A stretch of DNA of 64,000 nucleotides from Georgenia soli (GCF_002563695.1 NZ_PDJI01000004.1:186001-250000), one strand, 5' to 3'. Counted from the first letter of the stretch, positions 49,731 through 58,008 are shown. Translations and numbers: made by a program. The notes: generated by a model from the sequence alone, not told the origin.

Positions 49731-50165
49731 ATGGGAAACGAACGGGACGTGCCAGCGCGAGTTGCCCTGTTCTTCGGGTGGGCAGAGTCACCGATCTGGT
49801 ATCGCACAGCAGTGGACGCCGGTCCCGTGGACCTGAGCACCCTGTCTCTCTCAACAGGCCTGAGGCAGCGTCTTAACGCCTGGAACACCTTCGCGGGCAG
49901 GGTCTTGTCGGCCCATAACTTCGAGTGGCCCGACGCTCGCACCGCGGAAAAGTTCACCGCGGTCGGCTCCGCCCTGGCACGGGACTTGCGAGAGGAACTC
50001 GGCATCGAGGTGATCTATACGCCGGACGGCGACGTCGACATGCCGATGCCGTCACCGTCGCAACTACCAGACAGCCGGGACACCGATGGGTGGTATGCGT
50101 CCGCACCTCTGAGCGGTGAGACATTTCCACCCCAGCGCCTACCGGAGCCGAACGACGAGGAGTGA
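49731..50165 (+). CDS. hypothetical protein (orphan family with 47890 relative)
   Basis: The protein (144 aa) is soluble, has no signal and contains several tryptophans (FFGWAESPIWYRTAV, RLNAWNTFAGRVLS, NFEWPDA), then an alpha-helical stretch (AVGSALARDLREELGIEVIY) and a Pro/Ser-rich tail. No named family is recognised. Its first half matches the truncated gene at 47890. Such small proteins in mobile regions may be immunity or defence components, but nothing in the sequence proves this. Confidence 0.65.
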   Translation: MGNERDVPARVALFFGWAESPIWYRTAVDAGPVDLSTLSLSTGLRQRLNAWNTFAGRVLSAHNFEWPDARTAEKFTAVGSALARDLREELGIEVIYTPDGDVDMPMPSPSQLPDSRDTDGWYASAPLSGETFPPQRLPEPNDEE

Positions 50166-50175
50166 GGGACGTCGG

Positions 50176-50194
50176 CTGCAACTCCCGGTAGTCA
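50176..50194. repeat. palindromic intergenic repeat, copy 4 (partial)
   Basis: The stretch CTGCAACTCCCGGTAGTCA retains the left half of the recurrent motif. It lies immediately before the dif-like site. Confidence 0.45.
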
Positions 50195-50222
50195 TCATCC
50201 GATAATGCACATTATGTCACTT
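50195..50222 (+). other. dif-like Xer/tyrosine recombinase site
   Basis: The 28-mer divides as TCATCCGATAA, spacer TGCACA, and TTATGTCACTT. It keeps the inner GATAA and TTATGT of bacterial dif sites, and the GATAAT...CATTATGTCA form known in actinobacteria. The inner arms ATAATG/CATTAT are a perfect inverted repeat around CA. A tyrosine recombinase remnant begins about 100 bases downstream. It could be a true dif, or the target/scar of an Xer-using element. Confidence 0.5.
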
Positions 50223-50311
50223 CAACGTCTGCGTACTCGTCTGATGCATCATCATCCGGTCGACCCGGCCGGCGCTCCTCCCCTCACCGCCCCGGTCCGT
50301 CGCATCCAGAC

Positions 50312-50600
50312 ACGCGACGAAAGCTTGCCCTTGAGCCTGAAACCCCGCTCGCCGACCCGGCACCGTTCACCGACCTGCTGCTTACTCACCTGAACAACCG
50401 GCCGAACCTCAATACCGGCGATGGGTCTGACAGCCCGTGGCTCTTCCTCAGCACCCGCGCCGGACAGCACATCCGTCCCGTCACGATCATGGACCGCCTC
50501 CGCGCGACCTCGGCGTCACCCTCCGTGGCGCCTGCGACGTCAGGCCGTGGTTTCTGCACAGGACTTGTGACGATTTCGTGAAGGCAAACGACAAGGACCC
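50312..50600 (+). pseudogene. tyrosine recombinase/integrase fragment, frameshifted
   Basis: One frame reads DLLLTHLNNRPNLNTGDG, then SPWLFLSTRAGQHIRPVTIM and DRLRA; a shift then continues as RDLGVTLRGACDVR. This is like the middle of phage-type integrases with the RPNLNT and WLFPSTRAGQ segments. The catalytic His/Arg/Tyr region is missing and the frame is broken, so it is a decayed remnant. The 457-base gap between 50165 and 50623 holds nothing else besides the repeat and the dif-like site. Confidence 0.6.
50547..50583 (+). repeat. direct repeat A (pair with 51276)
   Basis: The segment GTGGTTTCTGCACAGGACTT and TGTGACGATTTCGTGAAG recurs in the same orientation at 51276-51310 with a few changes. 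The pair brackets the lipoprotein gene at 50623 and may mark ends of a former mobile element. Confidence 0.5.
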
Positions 50601-50622
50601 ATCCGGGCGCTAACGTCAAAGA

Positions 50623-50979
50623 ATGATCAACACAAAGAGGCCGCTATATGGAACGTACAGTCCGATCCGGCTTGCACTATGCGGCCTCATGAGCGTCCTC
50701 CTAATGGTGACTTTGACGGCGTGCAATGACGAAGGCGACCTGATCATCAGCAACAACGGCCCCACCGATGTCATCGTCGACACCGGTGACGACGAAGTCA
50801 CTGTCGACGCAAACGGCGGAGCCGTTTTCCACGACTACGGCTGCACGTCGGGCGATGTGACCGTGAAGTTCGCTTTTGATCAGGAGATCCTGCTGGCCGG
50901 ACCGGTATGCCCTGATCAACAGATCGTGATCGGCGACGGCACAGCCCGAGTGGAACCCATCTCGACGCAACAGACGTGA
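50623..50979 (+). CDS. small hypothetical lipoprotein
   Basis: The protein (118 aa) has a lipoprotein signal (lipobox LTAC at about residue 34) and a small beta-rich domain (DEGDLIISNNGPTDVIVDTG, then VTVKFAFDQEILLAGPVCPD). No family is recognised. The ribosome site is weak. It lies between two copies of a 36-bp direct repeat. Confidence 0.6.
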   Translation: MINTKRPLYGTYSPIRLALCGLMSVLLMVTLTACNDEGDLIISNNGPTDVIVDTGDDEVTVDANGGAVFHDYGCTSGDVTVKFAFDQEILLAGPVCPDQQIVIGDGTARVEPISTQQT

Positions 50980-50999
50980 GTTTGATCGGCCCTTAAGCC

Positions 51000-51243
51000 A
51001 GGCAGCCGAAGAGCCGTCGGCCCGAAAACGCGGGCGCCGACCCCTAATCGACCGAACGAGCCCTCGACGCTGCACCACGGCCCTGCACGCCTGACATCCA
51101 GTCGCCACCGCCAATATCTTGAAGACCTTCTCCAGAACGACAGCACGCTCCGGCCCCGCCACGTCTAGGCGATCGACAACGACGACCGGGCAACTCGGCC
51201 CGGGCCTAGGTATCGGTTCATCACGCGGGCGCCGCCGCACCAC
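51000..51243 (-). mobile_element. possible ISL3-type transposase N-terminal fragment
   Basis: On the - strand the reading ATGCQACRAVVQRRG, later WLKGR and, after a frame change, VCCVEMGS resembles the zinc-finger start of ISL3 transposases (GCxxC, WLKRRWRC). It is short, broken and may be a chance likeness. Otherwise the 493 bases from 50980 to 51472 hold no gene. Confidence 0.3.
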
Positions 51244-51275
51244 ACCGACCAGGGAACAGGCACAGACACTGGGCG

Positions 51276-51310
51276 GTGGTTTCCTGCACCCGGGTTGACG
51301 ACTTCGAAAG
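51276..51310 (+). repeat. direct repeat B (pair with 50547)
   Basis: GTGGTTTCCTGCACCCGGGT and TGACGACTTCGAAAG match repeat A at 50547 at roughly four of five positions, in the same orientation, 729 bases apart. Confidence 0.5.
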
Positions 51311-51472
51311 CCGCCCGGGCAAGCGCTGCGAAGTGTTAACGCTTCGTGACATCAAATGGGGCTGTTCTCGCCTGGATATGCGATATGCATTGTTCTGAAT
51401 CCTGCGGCCGACGGACGAAGCCGGTCGTACCCATGCCTGCTTGATGCCGAACACTGACGAGAGGCTCACATC

Positions 51473-52498
51473 GTGACTCGATCCATCACCGGTAGAGCGG
51501 CCGTACCTTTTCTCCTCCTATCTCTTGCGTTGGCGGGCTGTGGCGCCGGTGACAAGGCGAACGTCGGCCGCGGGGAGGAGGAGCTCGGCCCCCTGGGCGA
51601 GTTCTACGAGCGGGCCTACGGCAGCTTCGACGACGACCAGGCGGACCGCGACATGATGCGCGTCGAGGAGGTCACGGCCGAGTGCATGGCCGAGCAGGGC
51701 TTCGAGTACGAGCCGGTGGACTGGAACTCCCAGGGCGGCGTCTCCTACTCCGACGAGGATCTCGACGTCGAGTGGGGGTCGCGCGAGTTCGCCGAGACGT
51801 ACGGCTACGGCATCGCCAACGACCCGTTCGCGGAGCTTCACGAGTCGGCCCCGCCGCCCGAGCAGGAGTTCGTCGACCCGAACCAGAAGTACGTTGAGGC
51901 GATGTCCCCTGCCGAGCAGGAGGCGTACTACCTCGCGCTCTACGGCGACCAGCAGTTCCCCGAGGACGGGTCTGAGGAGGAGTTCGAGTACGACTGGAAG
52001 CAGAACGGCTGCCAGGGCAAGGCGCAGTACGAGGTCTATGAGTCGCGTATGGACAACCCCGAGTTCGCATCCCTCGAGGAGGAGATGAACTCCCTGTGGG
52101 AGCGCACGCAGCAGGACCCGCGTATGACCGAGGCCACCACCGCCTGGATCGACTGCATGGGCGACGCCGGACACACCGGCCTCGCCGCTGTCGACGACGC
52201 GCAGAACCAGTTCTCGGAGAAGGTGAACGCCGTCTATGAGGACGCCTACCCCTCCGACATGGGCGAGGAGATGACCGAGGAGGACTTCCGCGCTATCGAC
52301 GCCGGCATCCAGGAGAAGCTGGCTGGCCTCAAGGAGGAGGAGATCGCCACGGCCGTGGCGGACTTCGACTGCCGCGAGGAGGCGAAGGTCGACGAGACGA
52401 GGAAGAAGGTCTCCTTCGAGCTCGAGCAGGACTTCGTCGACACCCACCGCGACGAGCTTGAGGCCTGGGTGGAGGCCATCTCCGCCCGGAACTCCTGA
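51473..52498 (+). CDS. acidic lipoprotein of an ABC export operon
   Basis: The protein (341 aa) has a lipoprotein signal with the acylated Cys at residue 23 (lipobox ALAGC) and a highly acidic, Glu/Asp-rich mature part. Four further cysteines occur at 71 (AECMAEQGF), 180 (QNGCQGK), 228 (WIDCMGDAG) and 300 (DFDCREE), enough for two disulfides. No named family is recognised. The GTG start has GAGG nearby. The next gene, for the adaptor, starts seven bases after the stop, so it is the first gene of the transporter operon and probably its extracytoplasmic partner. Confidence 0.8.
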   Translation: MTRSITGRAAVPFLLLSLALAGCGAGDKANVGRGEEELGPLGEFYERAYGSFDDDQADRDMMRVEEVTAECMAEQGFEYEPVDWNSQGGVSYSDEDLDVEWGSREFAETYGYGIANDPFAELHESAPPPEQEFVDPNQKYVEAMSPAEQEAYYLALYGDQQFPEDGSEEEFEYDWKQNGCQGKAQYEVYESRMDNPEFASLEEEMNSLWERTQQDPRMTEATTAWIDCMGDAGHTGLAAVDDAQNQFSEKVNAVYEDAYPSDMGEEMTEEDFRAIDAGIQEKLAGLKEEEIATAVADFDCREEAKVDETRKKVSFELEQDFVDTHRDELEAWVEAISARNS

Positions 52499-52504
52499 GC
52501 GACC

Positions 52505-54142
52505 GTGTCCGAGCAACTCCTCCCGCCCGACGGTACGGGCACGGGCGAGGCAGGTCCGAAGCCACGGATGTCCGCGGCGACGCGCACCATCTGGGTCATG
52601 GCGGTGGTCGCCGTCGTCAGCCTCGCCGCGGGTCTCGGCCTGAGCCGGCTGATCGTCTCGCCCAGCGAGGCCGCTGCGAACGCCGCCCCGCCGCAGGCCG
52701 GGCCCATCACCGTGCCTGTGGAGCGCCGGCTCCTGGCCAACGACGTCGTCATGCGCGGCGACGTGATCTACGAGGACCCGGTCGAGGTCACGGTCGAGAC
52801 CGGGGACCTGGGCGGCCCGGCGATCGTCACCGGCGGCGTGCCCGAGGTCGGCGCCACGGTCGACGCCGGCTCGGTGCTGCTCGAGGTCACCGGCCGCCCC
52901 GTCGTCGCGCTGCCCGGCGAGCTGCCGGTGTACCGCACGCTGCGCGCGGGCGTCTCCGGTCCTGACGTCGTCCAGCTCAAGGAGGCCCTCAAGAAGCTGG
53001 GCGTCTTCGGCGGGGACACGACTGACCCGGTCTACAACGCCGCCACGGCCGCCGCGGTCGCCGCCCTGTACGCGGAGGTCGGCTACCCCGCGCCCACACC
53101 GGGCGAGGAGATCGCCGCCACCGTTCAGGCCGCCCGCGACGGCGTGGAGCAGGCCGAGGAGGGCGCCCGGCTCGCCCGCGCGGAGCTGGCGACGGCGCAG
53201 GCCGGCCCCGCCAACCGGGCCGAGCGGGTCCGGCTGCAGAGCGCCGTCGACACGGCCGCCGCGGTCCTCGACGAGACACGCGCGGCCTGCGCGAGCGACC
53301 CGGCCACCTGCCGCCGCTCCGACATCACCGCCGCCGAGGGCGCGCTGGCGACGGCGATCGCCGAGCGTGACCAGGCCGGCGAGGCACCCGACACGTCCGC
53401 GCAGCGGGCCGCGGTGACCGCGGCCGAGAACGCCCTCGAGCGCGCCCGGGCCGACCTGCGCACCGCCGAGGCCGACGCCATGACCCCGCTACCCGCGAGC
53501 GAGGTGGTCTACCTGAGCGCGATGCCGCGCCGCGTGGACCAGGTGACCGTCGGCCGTGGCGCCGCCGTCGCCGGGACCGCCGTCATGAGCGTCTCCGGCG
53601 CCACCCTCCAGATCCGCGGGACCGTCTCCGACGGCGACGCCAAGCTGCTCGCCGCGGGCACCGAGGCCGTGGTCGCGCTGCCGGACGGGAGCGAGGTCAC
53701 GGGCACGGTCACCTCCGTGGGCGGGGAGAAGCCCGAGGGCAACGCCCAGGAGACGGCGGGGCGCACCCAGGTGGTGGTCACGCCCGGGGAGCTGACGGAG
53801 GAGCAGCGCGCCGCCATGCAGGGCGCGAACGTGCGCGTCACCGTCCCGGTCAGCTCCACCGACGGCGAGGTACTCGCCGTCCCGCTCGCTGCGCTCACTG
53901 CCGGCCCAGGCGGCGAGGCCCGCGTGGAGGTGCTCGACGGCGAGGCCACCACCCTCGTCGAGGTCACCACCGGGCTCGCCGCGGCGGGCTTCGTCGAGGT
54001 CACCGCGGTCGGCGGCGAGCTGGCCGAGGGCGACCGGGTCGTCGTCGGCCAGGACGGCGCCGCGGACGCGGAGGGTGAGAAGGACGACGGCGCGGAGGGC
54101 GCCGGGGCCGGGGCCGGGGAGACCGGCGGGGCCGACGGATGA
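52505..54142 (+). CDS. membrane adaptor with peptidoglycan-binding domain (HlyD/MacA-like)
   Basis: The protein (545 aa) has one N-terminal membrane helix (about 27-46), a lipoyl/barrel region, a PG_binding_1-like domain (about 137-195; LRAGVSGPDVVQLKEALKKL), a long alpha-helical coiled-coil rich in Ala/Glu/Arg (about 205-325) and C-terminal beta domains, ending in an acidic Gly-rich tail. This is the actinobacterial MacA-like adaptor pattern. It links the cell-wall side to the MacB-type ATPase and permease encoded next; the ATPase gene overlaps its stop by four bases. Confidence 0.85.
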   Translation: MSEQLLPPDGTGTGEAGPKPRMSAATRTIWVMAVVAVVSLAAGLGLSRLIVSPSEAAANAAPPQAGPITVPVERRLLANDVVMRGDVIYEDPVEVTVETGDLGGPAIVTGGVPEVGATVDAGSVLLEVTGRPVVALPGELPVYRTLRAGVSGPDVVQLKEALKKLGVFGGDTTDPVYNAATAAAVAALYAEVGYPAPTPGEEIAATVQAARDGVEQAEEGARLARAELATAQAGPANRAERVRLQSAVDTAAAVLDETRAACASDPATCRRSDITAAEGALATAIAERDQAGEAPDTSAQRAAVTAAENALERARADLRTAEADAMTPLPASEVVYLSAMPRRVDQVTVGRGAAVAGTAVMSVSGATLQIRGTVSDGDAKLLAAGTEAVVALPDGSEVTGTVTSVGGEKPEGNAQETAGRTQVVVTPGELTEEQRAAMQGANVRVTVPVSSTDGEVLAVPLAALTAGPGGEARVEVLDGEATTLVEVTTGLAAAGFVEVTAVGGELAEGDRVVVGQDGAADAEGEKDDGAEGAGAGAGETGGADG

Positions 54143-55023
54143 GGAAGCCCCGCTTCCGCCGGGTGACGGCTGCGGCCGCCGAGGCGGGGGTCCTAGTCGA
54201 CGAGGTGGCGGCACGGGCCGCGGCGCCCGGTCCGACGGCGGGCGGGCTGGGCCCCCTCGAGGTGCTCGTGGAAGACGGCGGGAGCACGGGCGCCGTCGCA
54301 GCCGCCCCCGTGGACGTCGTTGCGCTCGGTCCCGAGGAGCGCGCCACGCCGGCGCCGGTCATCGAGCTGCGCGGCCTGGGTCGGACCTTCCCCGGCGACC
54401 CGCCGCTGCACGTCCTGCGCGACGTCTCGCTGGTGGTGGAGCGCGGGGACTACGTGACGGTCGTCGGCCCGTCCGGGGCGGGCAAGTCGACCCTGCTGCA
54501 CATCCTCGGCCTGCTGGACCGCCCGACCTCCGGGGACTACCTGCTCGACGGGCTCGCCACCCGTGACCTCTCCGAGCAGGACCGCTCCGCCCTGCGCGGC
54601 GGCCGGATCGGGTTCGTGTTCCAGTCCTTCCACCTGCTCCCCCACCGCAGCGTGCTCGACAACGTCCTGCTCGCCACCTTGTACAGCGGTGTGCCGCGCA
54701 CCGAGCGGCGCGAGCGGGCGCTGGCCGCGCTGGAGCGCGTGGGCATGAGCCACCGCCTGGACTTCATGCCGCCGGTGCTCTCCGGCGGCGAGCGGCAGCG
54801 CGTGGCGGTGGCCCGCGCCGTCATCGCCTCCCCGCACGTGCTCCTGGCCGACGAGCCCACCGGAAACCTGGACTCCGCCACCTCCGCCGGGGTGCTCGAC
54901 CTCTTCGACGAGCTGCACGCCGACGGGCTCACCCTCGTGGTCATCACCCACGACGCGACCGTCTCCGCCCGGGCCCGGCGGCGGGTGCGGATCGCCGACG
55001 GCACGCTGCGCGAGGTGGGCTGA
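54139..55023 (+). CDS. ABC transporter ATPase, MacB/LolD-type
   Basis: The protein (294 aa) has a normal ABC module from about residue 75: Walker A GPSGAGKST, Q-loop FVFQSFHLLPHRSVLDNV, signature LSGGERQRVAVARAVI, Walker B VLLADEPTGNLDSAT and the switch His (VVITHD). The first 70 residues are an Ala/Val/Gly-rich extension absent from most relatives. It powers the permease encoded by the next gene, whose ATG overlaps its TGA by one base. Confidence 0.93.
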   Translation: MRKPRFRRVTAAAAEAGVLVDEVAARAAAPGPTAGGLGPLEVLVEDGGSTGAVAAAPVDVVALGPEERATPAPVIELRGLGRTFPGDPPLHVLRDVSLVVERGDYVTVVGPSGAGKSTLLHILGLLDRPTSGDYLLDGLATRDLSEQDRSALRGGRIGFVFQSFHLLPHRSVLDNVLLATLYSGVPRTERRERALAALERVGMSHRLDFMPPVLSGGERQRVAVARAVIASPHVLLADEPTGNLDSATSAGVLDLFDELHADGLTLVVITHDATVSARARRRVRIADGTLREVG

Positions 55024-56378
55024 TGCTCCGCGCCCCGCGAAAGCGACCGCTGTTCCTGAGGCGCCCGGCGCGGCTCCGGCGTTCGGTTTCCCTTTTGCGT
55101 GCCCCGCGTCTCCTCCGCCGTCGTGCACGGCCCACGCTCGTCGTGCCACGCGGCGCCGCGCTCGACCGTTTCGGCCTGCGCGACCTCCTTGCCGAGGCCG
55201 CGCACGGCATCGGGGCCCGTCCGGCGCGCCTGCTCTTGACGATCGTCGGCACGGTGCTGGGCATCGGCTCGCTCGTCGTCACGGTCGGGCTCGCCCAGAC
55301 GGCGGCCGGTCAGGTGGCCCGGCAGTTCGACGCGGTGGCCGCCACACAGGTGGTGATCGAGCCGAGAACCACCGGCTCGGACAGCCAGCGCCGCGCCGTC
55401 GGGCGCATCCCCTGGGACGTCGAGGACCGGATCTCCCGTCTGGCCGGGGTGGAGCAGGTAGGCGCGGTCAGCACCGTTGACGTCGGGACCGCAGCTATCT
55501 CCGCCGTCCCCGTCAACGACCCCTCTGCGCCGGCCCTCGCCCGGCCACCGGTGCTGGCGGCGACCCCGGGCCTGCTCGACTCCGTGCGCGGCACAATCTC
55601 CACCGGCCGCTGGTTCGACGCCGGTCACGACGCGCGCGGTGACCGGGTGGTCGTACTGGGCTCGCGTGCGGCGCAGCGGCTGGGGGTCTCCCGGGTCGAC
55701 AGGCAGCCGTCCGTCTTCATCGGGGACCGGCCCTACACCGTCATGGGGATCATCGGCACGGTCGAGCGCCGCTCCGATCTGATCGACGCCGTCGTGCTGC
55801 CCGTCGGGACGGCCCGGCACGACTTCGCCCTGGGTGGGCTGGAGCAGGCACAGGTGACGATCAGCATCGGCGCCGGGCCGGTGGTCGCGGCCCAGGCCCC
55901 GATTGCGCTCGACCCTGGGGCGCCGGAGGCTGTCGACGTTCAGGTGCCGCCTCCGCCGTCGGCCGTCCGTGACGACGTGCAGGCGGACATCAACGCGGTC
56001 TTCCTCGCGCTCGGCGGGGTCGCGCTGCTGGTGGGCGGCCTCGGGATCGCCAACGTCACTCTGCTCTCGGTGCGCGAGCGCGTCGGCGAGATCGGGCTGC
56101 GGCGCGCGCTCGGCGCCACCACGCGTGACGTGGCGCGGCAGTTCCTCACCGAGTCCGCGACCATCGGGCTGCTCGGCGGGCTCGTCGGCGCGGCACTCGG
56201 GGTCGGGGTCGTCGTCGTCGTCTCACTCACCAAGGAGTGGACGCCGATCCTGGACGACGTCACGGTCGTCCTCTCGGCGCTGCTCGGCGGCGTCATCGGC
56301 CTGCTCGCCGGCGCGTACCCCGCCATCCGGGCCGCGAAGATCGAGCCGATCGCTGCGCTGCGAGGCGGGGGAACCTGA
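55023..56378 (+). CDS. ABC transporter permease, MacB/FtsX-type
   Basis: The protein (451 aa) begins with an Arg/Leu-rich segment of about 60 residues, then the first membrane helix (about 70-92), a large MacB-type extracytoplasmic domain (about 95-325) and three C-terminal helices (NAVFLALGGVALLVGGLGIA, then two more), with the FtsX motif ERVGEIGLRRALGATTRDV between. It is the mechanotransmitting permease of the operon; export of a peptide, drug or lipid is inferred. A small hairpin follows. Confidence 0.9.
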   Translation: MLRAPRKRPLFLRRPARLRRSVSLLRAPRLLRRRARPTLVVPRGAALDRFGLRDLLAEAAHGIGARPARLLLTIVGTVLGIGSLVVTVGLAQTAAGQVARQFDAVAATQVVIEPRTTGSDSQRRAVGRIPWDVEDRISRLAGVEQVGAVSTVDVGTAAISAVPVNDPSAPALARPPVLAATPGLLDSVRGTISTGRWFDAGHDARGDRVVVLGSRAAQRLGVSRVDRQPSVFIGDRPYTVMGIIGTVERRSDLIDAVVLPVGTARHDFALGGLEQAQVTISIGAGPVVAAQAPIALDPGAPEAVDVQVPPPPSAVRDDVQADINAVFLALGGVALLVGGLGIANVTLLSVRERVGEIGLRRALGATTRDVARQFLTESATIGLLGGLVGAALGVGVVVVVSLTKEWTPILDDVTVVLSALLGGVIGLLAGAYPAIRAAKIEPIAALRGGGT

Positions 56379-56403
56379 CCCCTTCCGCCCGGGCGAGAAC
56401 CTC

Positions 56404-56425
56404 CAGCCCCTATAAGCAGGGGTTG
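56404..56425 (+). terminator. hairpin after the MacB-type operon
   Basis: CAGCCCCT and AGGGGTTG pair over 8 bases (one G-T pair) around a six-base loop, 26 bases after the permease stop. No T tract follows. Confidence 0.5.
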
Positions 56426-56859
56426 CCCGTATCGTGCGGCCGCTCGGACAACCCAGTAAGAAACGAAGAGCCCTACCAGCCACAGAGCCAGAACTGTCAA
56501 TTCTCCCATGCCGCAGACGTAGGGCTCCCGGAAGTAGATACAGAAGAGCACCTGTCTGCGTTCCTCTCGGTGTGGCAGGCGGGTAAGCAGGTCCAGCGCC
56601 TCCCCCGGGTCTGTGGCGCCCGGTGACTCTCACGGCCGGTGTGCCAGTACAGCGGCGGGCCATTTGGCTTACCGACCGACGCCCGGCCAGCAGCCTCCGC
56701 CGGCGAAATTTCTAGCCTCCAATGAGACAGAGGACGGCCACCACGTCTCCCTCAATCTGCACAGCTACAGGTCAGCGGCCTGCGCGCTGCTCGCCGCTGA
56801 GCCATGGCCCGCTACGCGGGACGGCGCAAATAGCCGTCGTCCGCGCGGCGGCATCTGCT
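56426..56859. other. gene-poor stretch before paiB
   Basis: No convincing gene. The only suggestive reading is on the - strand from ATG 56509: MGELTVLALWLVGLFVSYWV, a membrane-helix-like start that runs on into antisense of the permease gene, so at most a gene fragment. Short inverted segments AGCCCTAC and GTAGGGCT lie about 45 bases apart (near 56469 and 56519). Confidence 0.4.
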
Positions 56860-57513
56860 TCAGTCGGTCGAAGCGATCTGGGGCGGAGCGGTCATCGCAG
56901 CAACGACTTCCTCGAACGCTAGCCCACTAGCTGCGGAGGCCACCCCGTCGCGCGCGCCGAGCCGGTCCGTCTCAGTGCGATGCGCGGAAACCTTGAACTT
57001 CCCCGCGATCCGCTCGACGTGAATGCTGATGCCCACAATGTTCCGCAGCATCTGCTCAGTGAAGTCCGCCGGTGCCTGACCGATCCGCCATGGCTCTTCA
57101 CGCCCCGCCTCCATGGCGGTCGTCAGCCGCGCCACGACGCCACGGACCCACTTGGGATCGTTGTGGGCGACCAGATCTCCCCAGGCATGAACTACGAGGT
57201 AGTTCCAGGTCGGCACGACGCGATGATGCTCAACCTTGGACGGGTACCAGGACGGCGAGATGTAGTGCTCGGCGGGGCCGAAGACAGCCAGTACCGGCCC
57301 CCTCTGGTTACCAGGCCGCCAGAGGGGATTCGACCGCGCAACGTGTCCAACCAGTTCTCGGCCGTTATCACCCTCGAGCAGCAGAAGGGGGATCAAGTCC
57401 GCATCCGGGCGCGCGCCGTCGTGCGTGATCAGCGTGGCCAGAGGGTGACGCCTGATGAAGCTCTCGACGACCTCGGAGTCTTCGACGGCGTCATGAGCAG
57501 GCGTGTACGGCAT
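56860..57513 (-). CDS. PaiB-family FMN-binding negative regulator
   Basis: The protein (217 aa) has the PaiB split-barrel fold: MPYTPAHDAVEDSEVVESFI at the start, HPLATLITHDGARPDADLIP, GHVARSNPLWR, and FGPAEHYISPSWYPSK with VVPTWNYLVVHAWG. Such proteins were first described as repressors of sporulation genes in Bacillus and are related to flavin reductases. The start has GAAGGGGAGC just upstream. The target or substrate here is unknown. Confidence 0.88.
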   Translation of the reverse strand: MPYTPAHDAVEDSEVVESFIRRHPLATLITHDGARPDADLIPLLLLEGDNGRELVGHVARSNPLWRPGNQRGPVLAVFGPAEHYISPSWYPSKVEHHRVVPTWNYLVVHAWGDLVAHNDPKWVRGVVARLTTAMEAGREEPWRIGQAPADFTEQMLRNIVGISIHVERIAGKFKVSAHRTETDRLGARDGVASAASGLAFEEVVAAMTAPPQIASTD

Positions 57514-57729
57514 GCTCCCCTTCTATCACCGGGAGTGGCTCATCGTTCGAGAAGTCTCAACCGCCCATGCTGAGACGGAAGCATGGAACCGCCGAGAATC
57601 CCCACTGTCTGAAGGCTCACGAGCCCCGTCACTTTCCGCGTGCGGCAACACCTTCCCTGGGAGTGGCTCAGAGCACGCCGGCTCAAGCACATCATAGGGC
57701 GGTCCGACAAGGTCTGCGAATATGAGGTC

Positions 57730-58008
57730 ATGACCAGGGTGCGCCTGCGTGGACAGCTCATCTGCCACGACGATCGGGACGCTGCGCTCGTCGCGGAGCA
57801 CCTCCCGCTCCATACGGAGCTGAGCCGTGCCGAAGATGGGTGCATCTCGTTCGAGGTGTCCCCGACCGAGGATCCCCTGGTGTGGCAGGTCGATGAGCTG
57901 TTTGCCGACTCTGCGGCATTCAAGGCGCACCAGGACCGCGTCACGGACAGCGAGTGGGGTCGAGCAACCGCAGCTGTAGAACGTCGCTACGTGACGGAAG
58001 GCGTCTGA
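57730..58008 (+). CDS. quinol monooxygenase-like protein (ABM domain)
   Basis: This 92-aa protein has the antibiotic biosynthesis monooxygenase fold (HLPLHTELSRAEDGCISFEV, DPLVWQVDELFADSAAFKAH). Small proteins of this type act as quinol monooxygenases or heme-degrading enzymes, usually as dimers. The ATG follows GAGGTC. It converges with a frameshifted lipoprotein gene. Confidence 0.75.
   Translation: MTRVRLRGQLICHDDRDAALVAEHLPLHTELSRAEDGCISFEVSPTEDPLVWQVDELFADSAAFKAHQDRVTDSEWGRATAAVERRYVTEGV

Noticed and set aside
56507..56613. Small membrane protein gene on the - strand from ATG 56509
   Set aside because: Only a helix-like start is convincing; the reading runs antisense through the permease gene, so it was recorded only as part of the gap.
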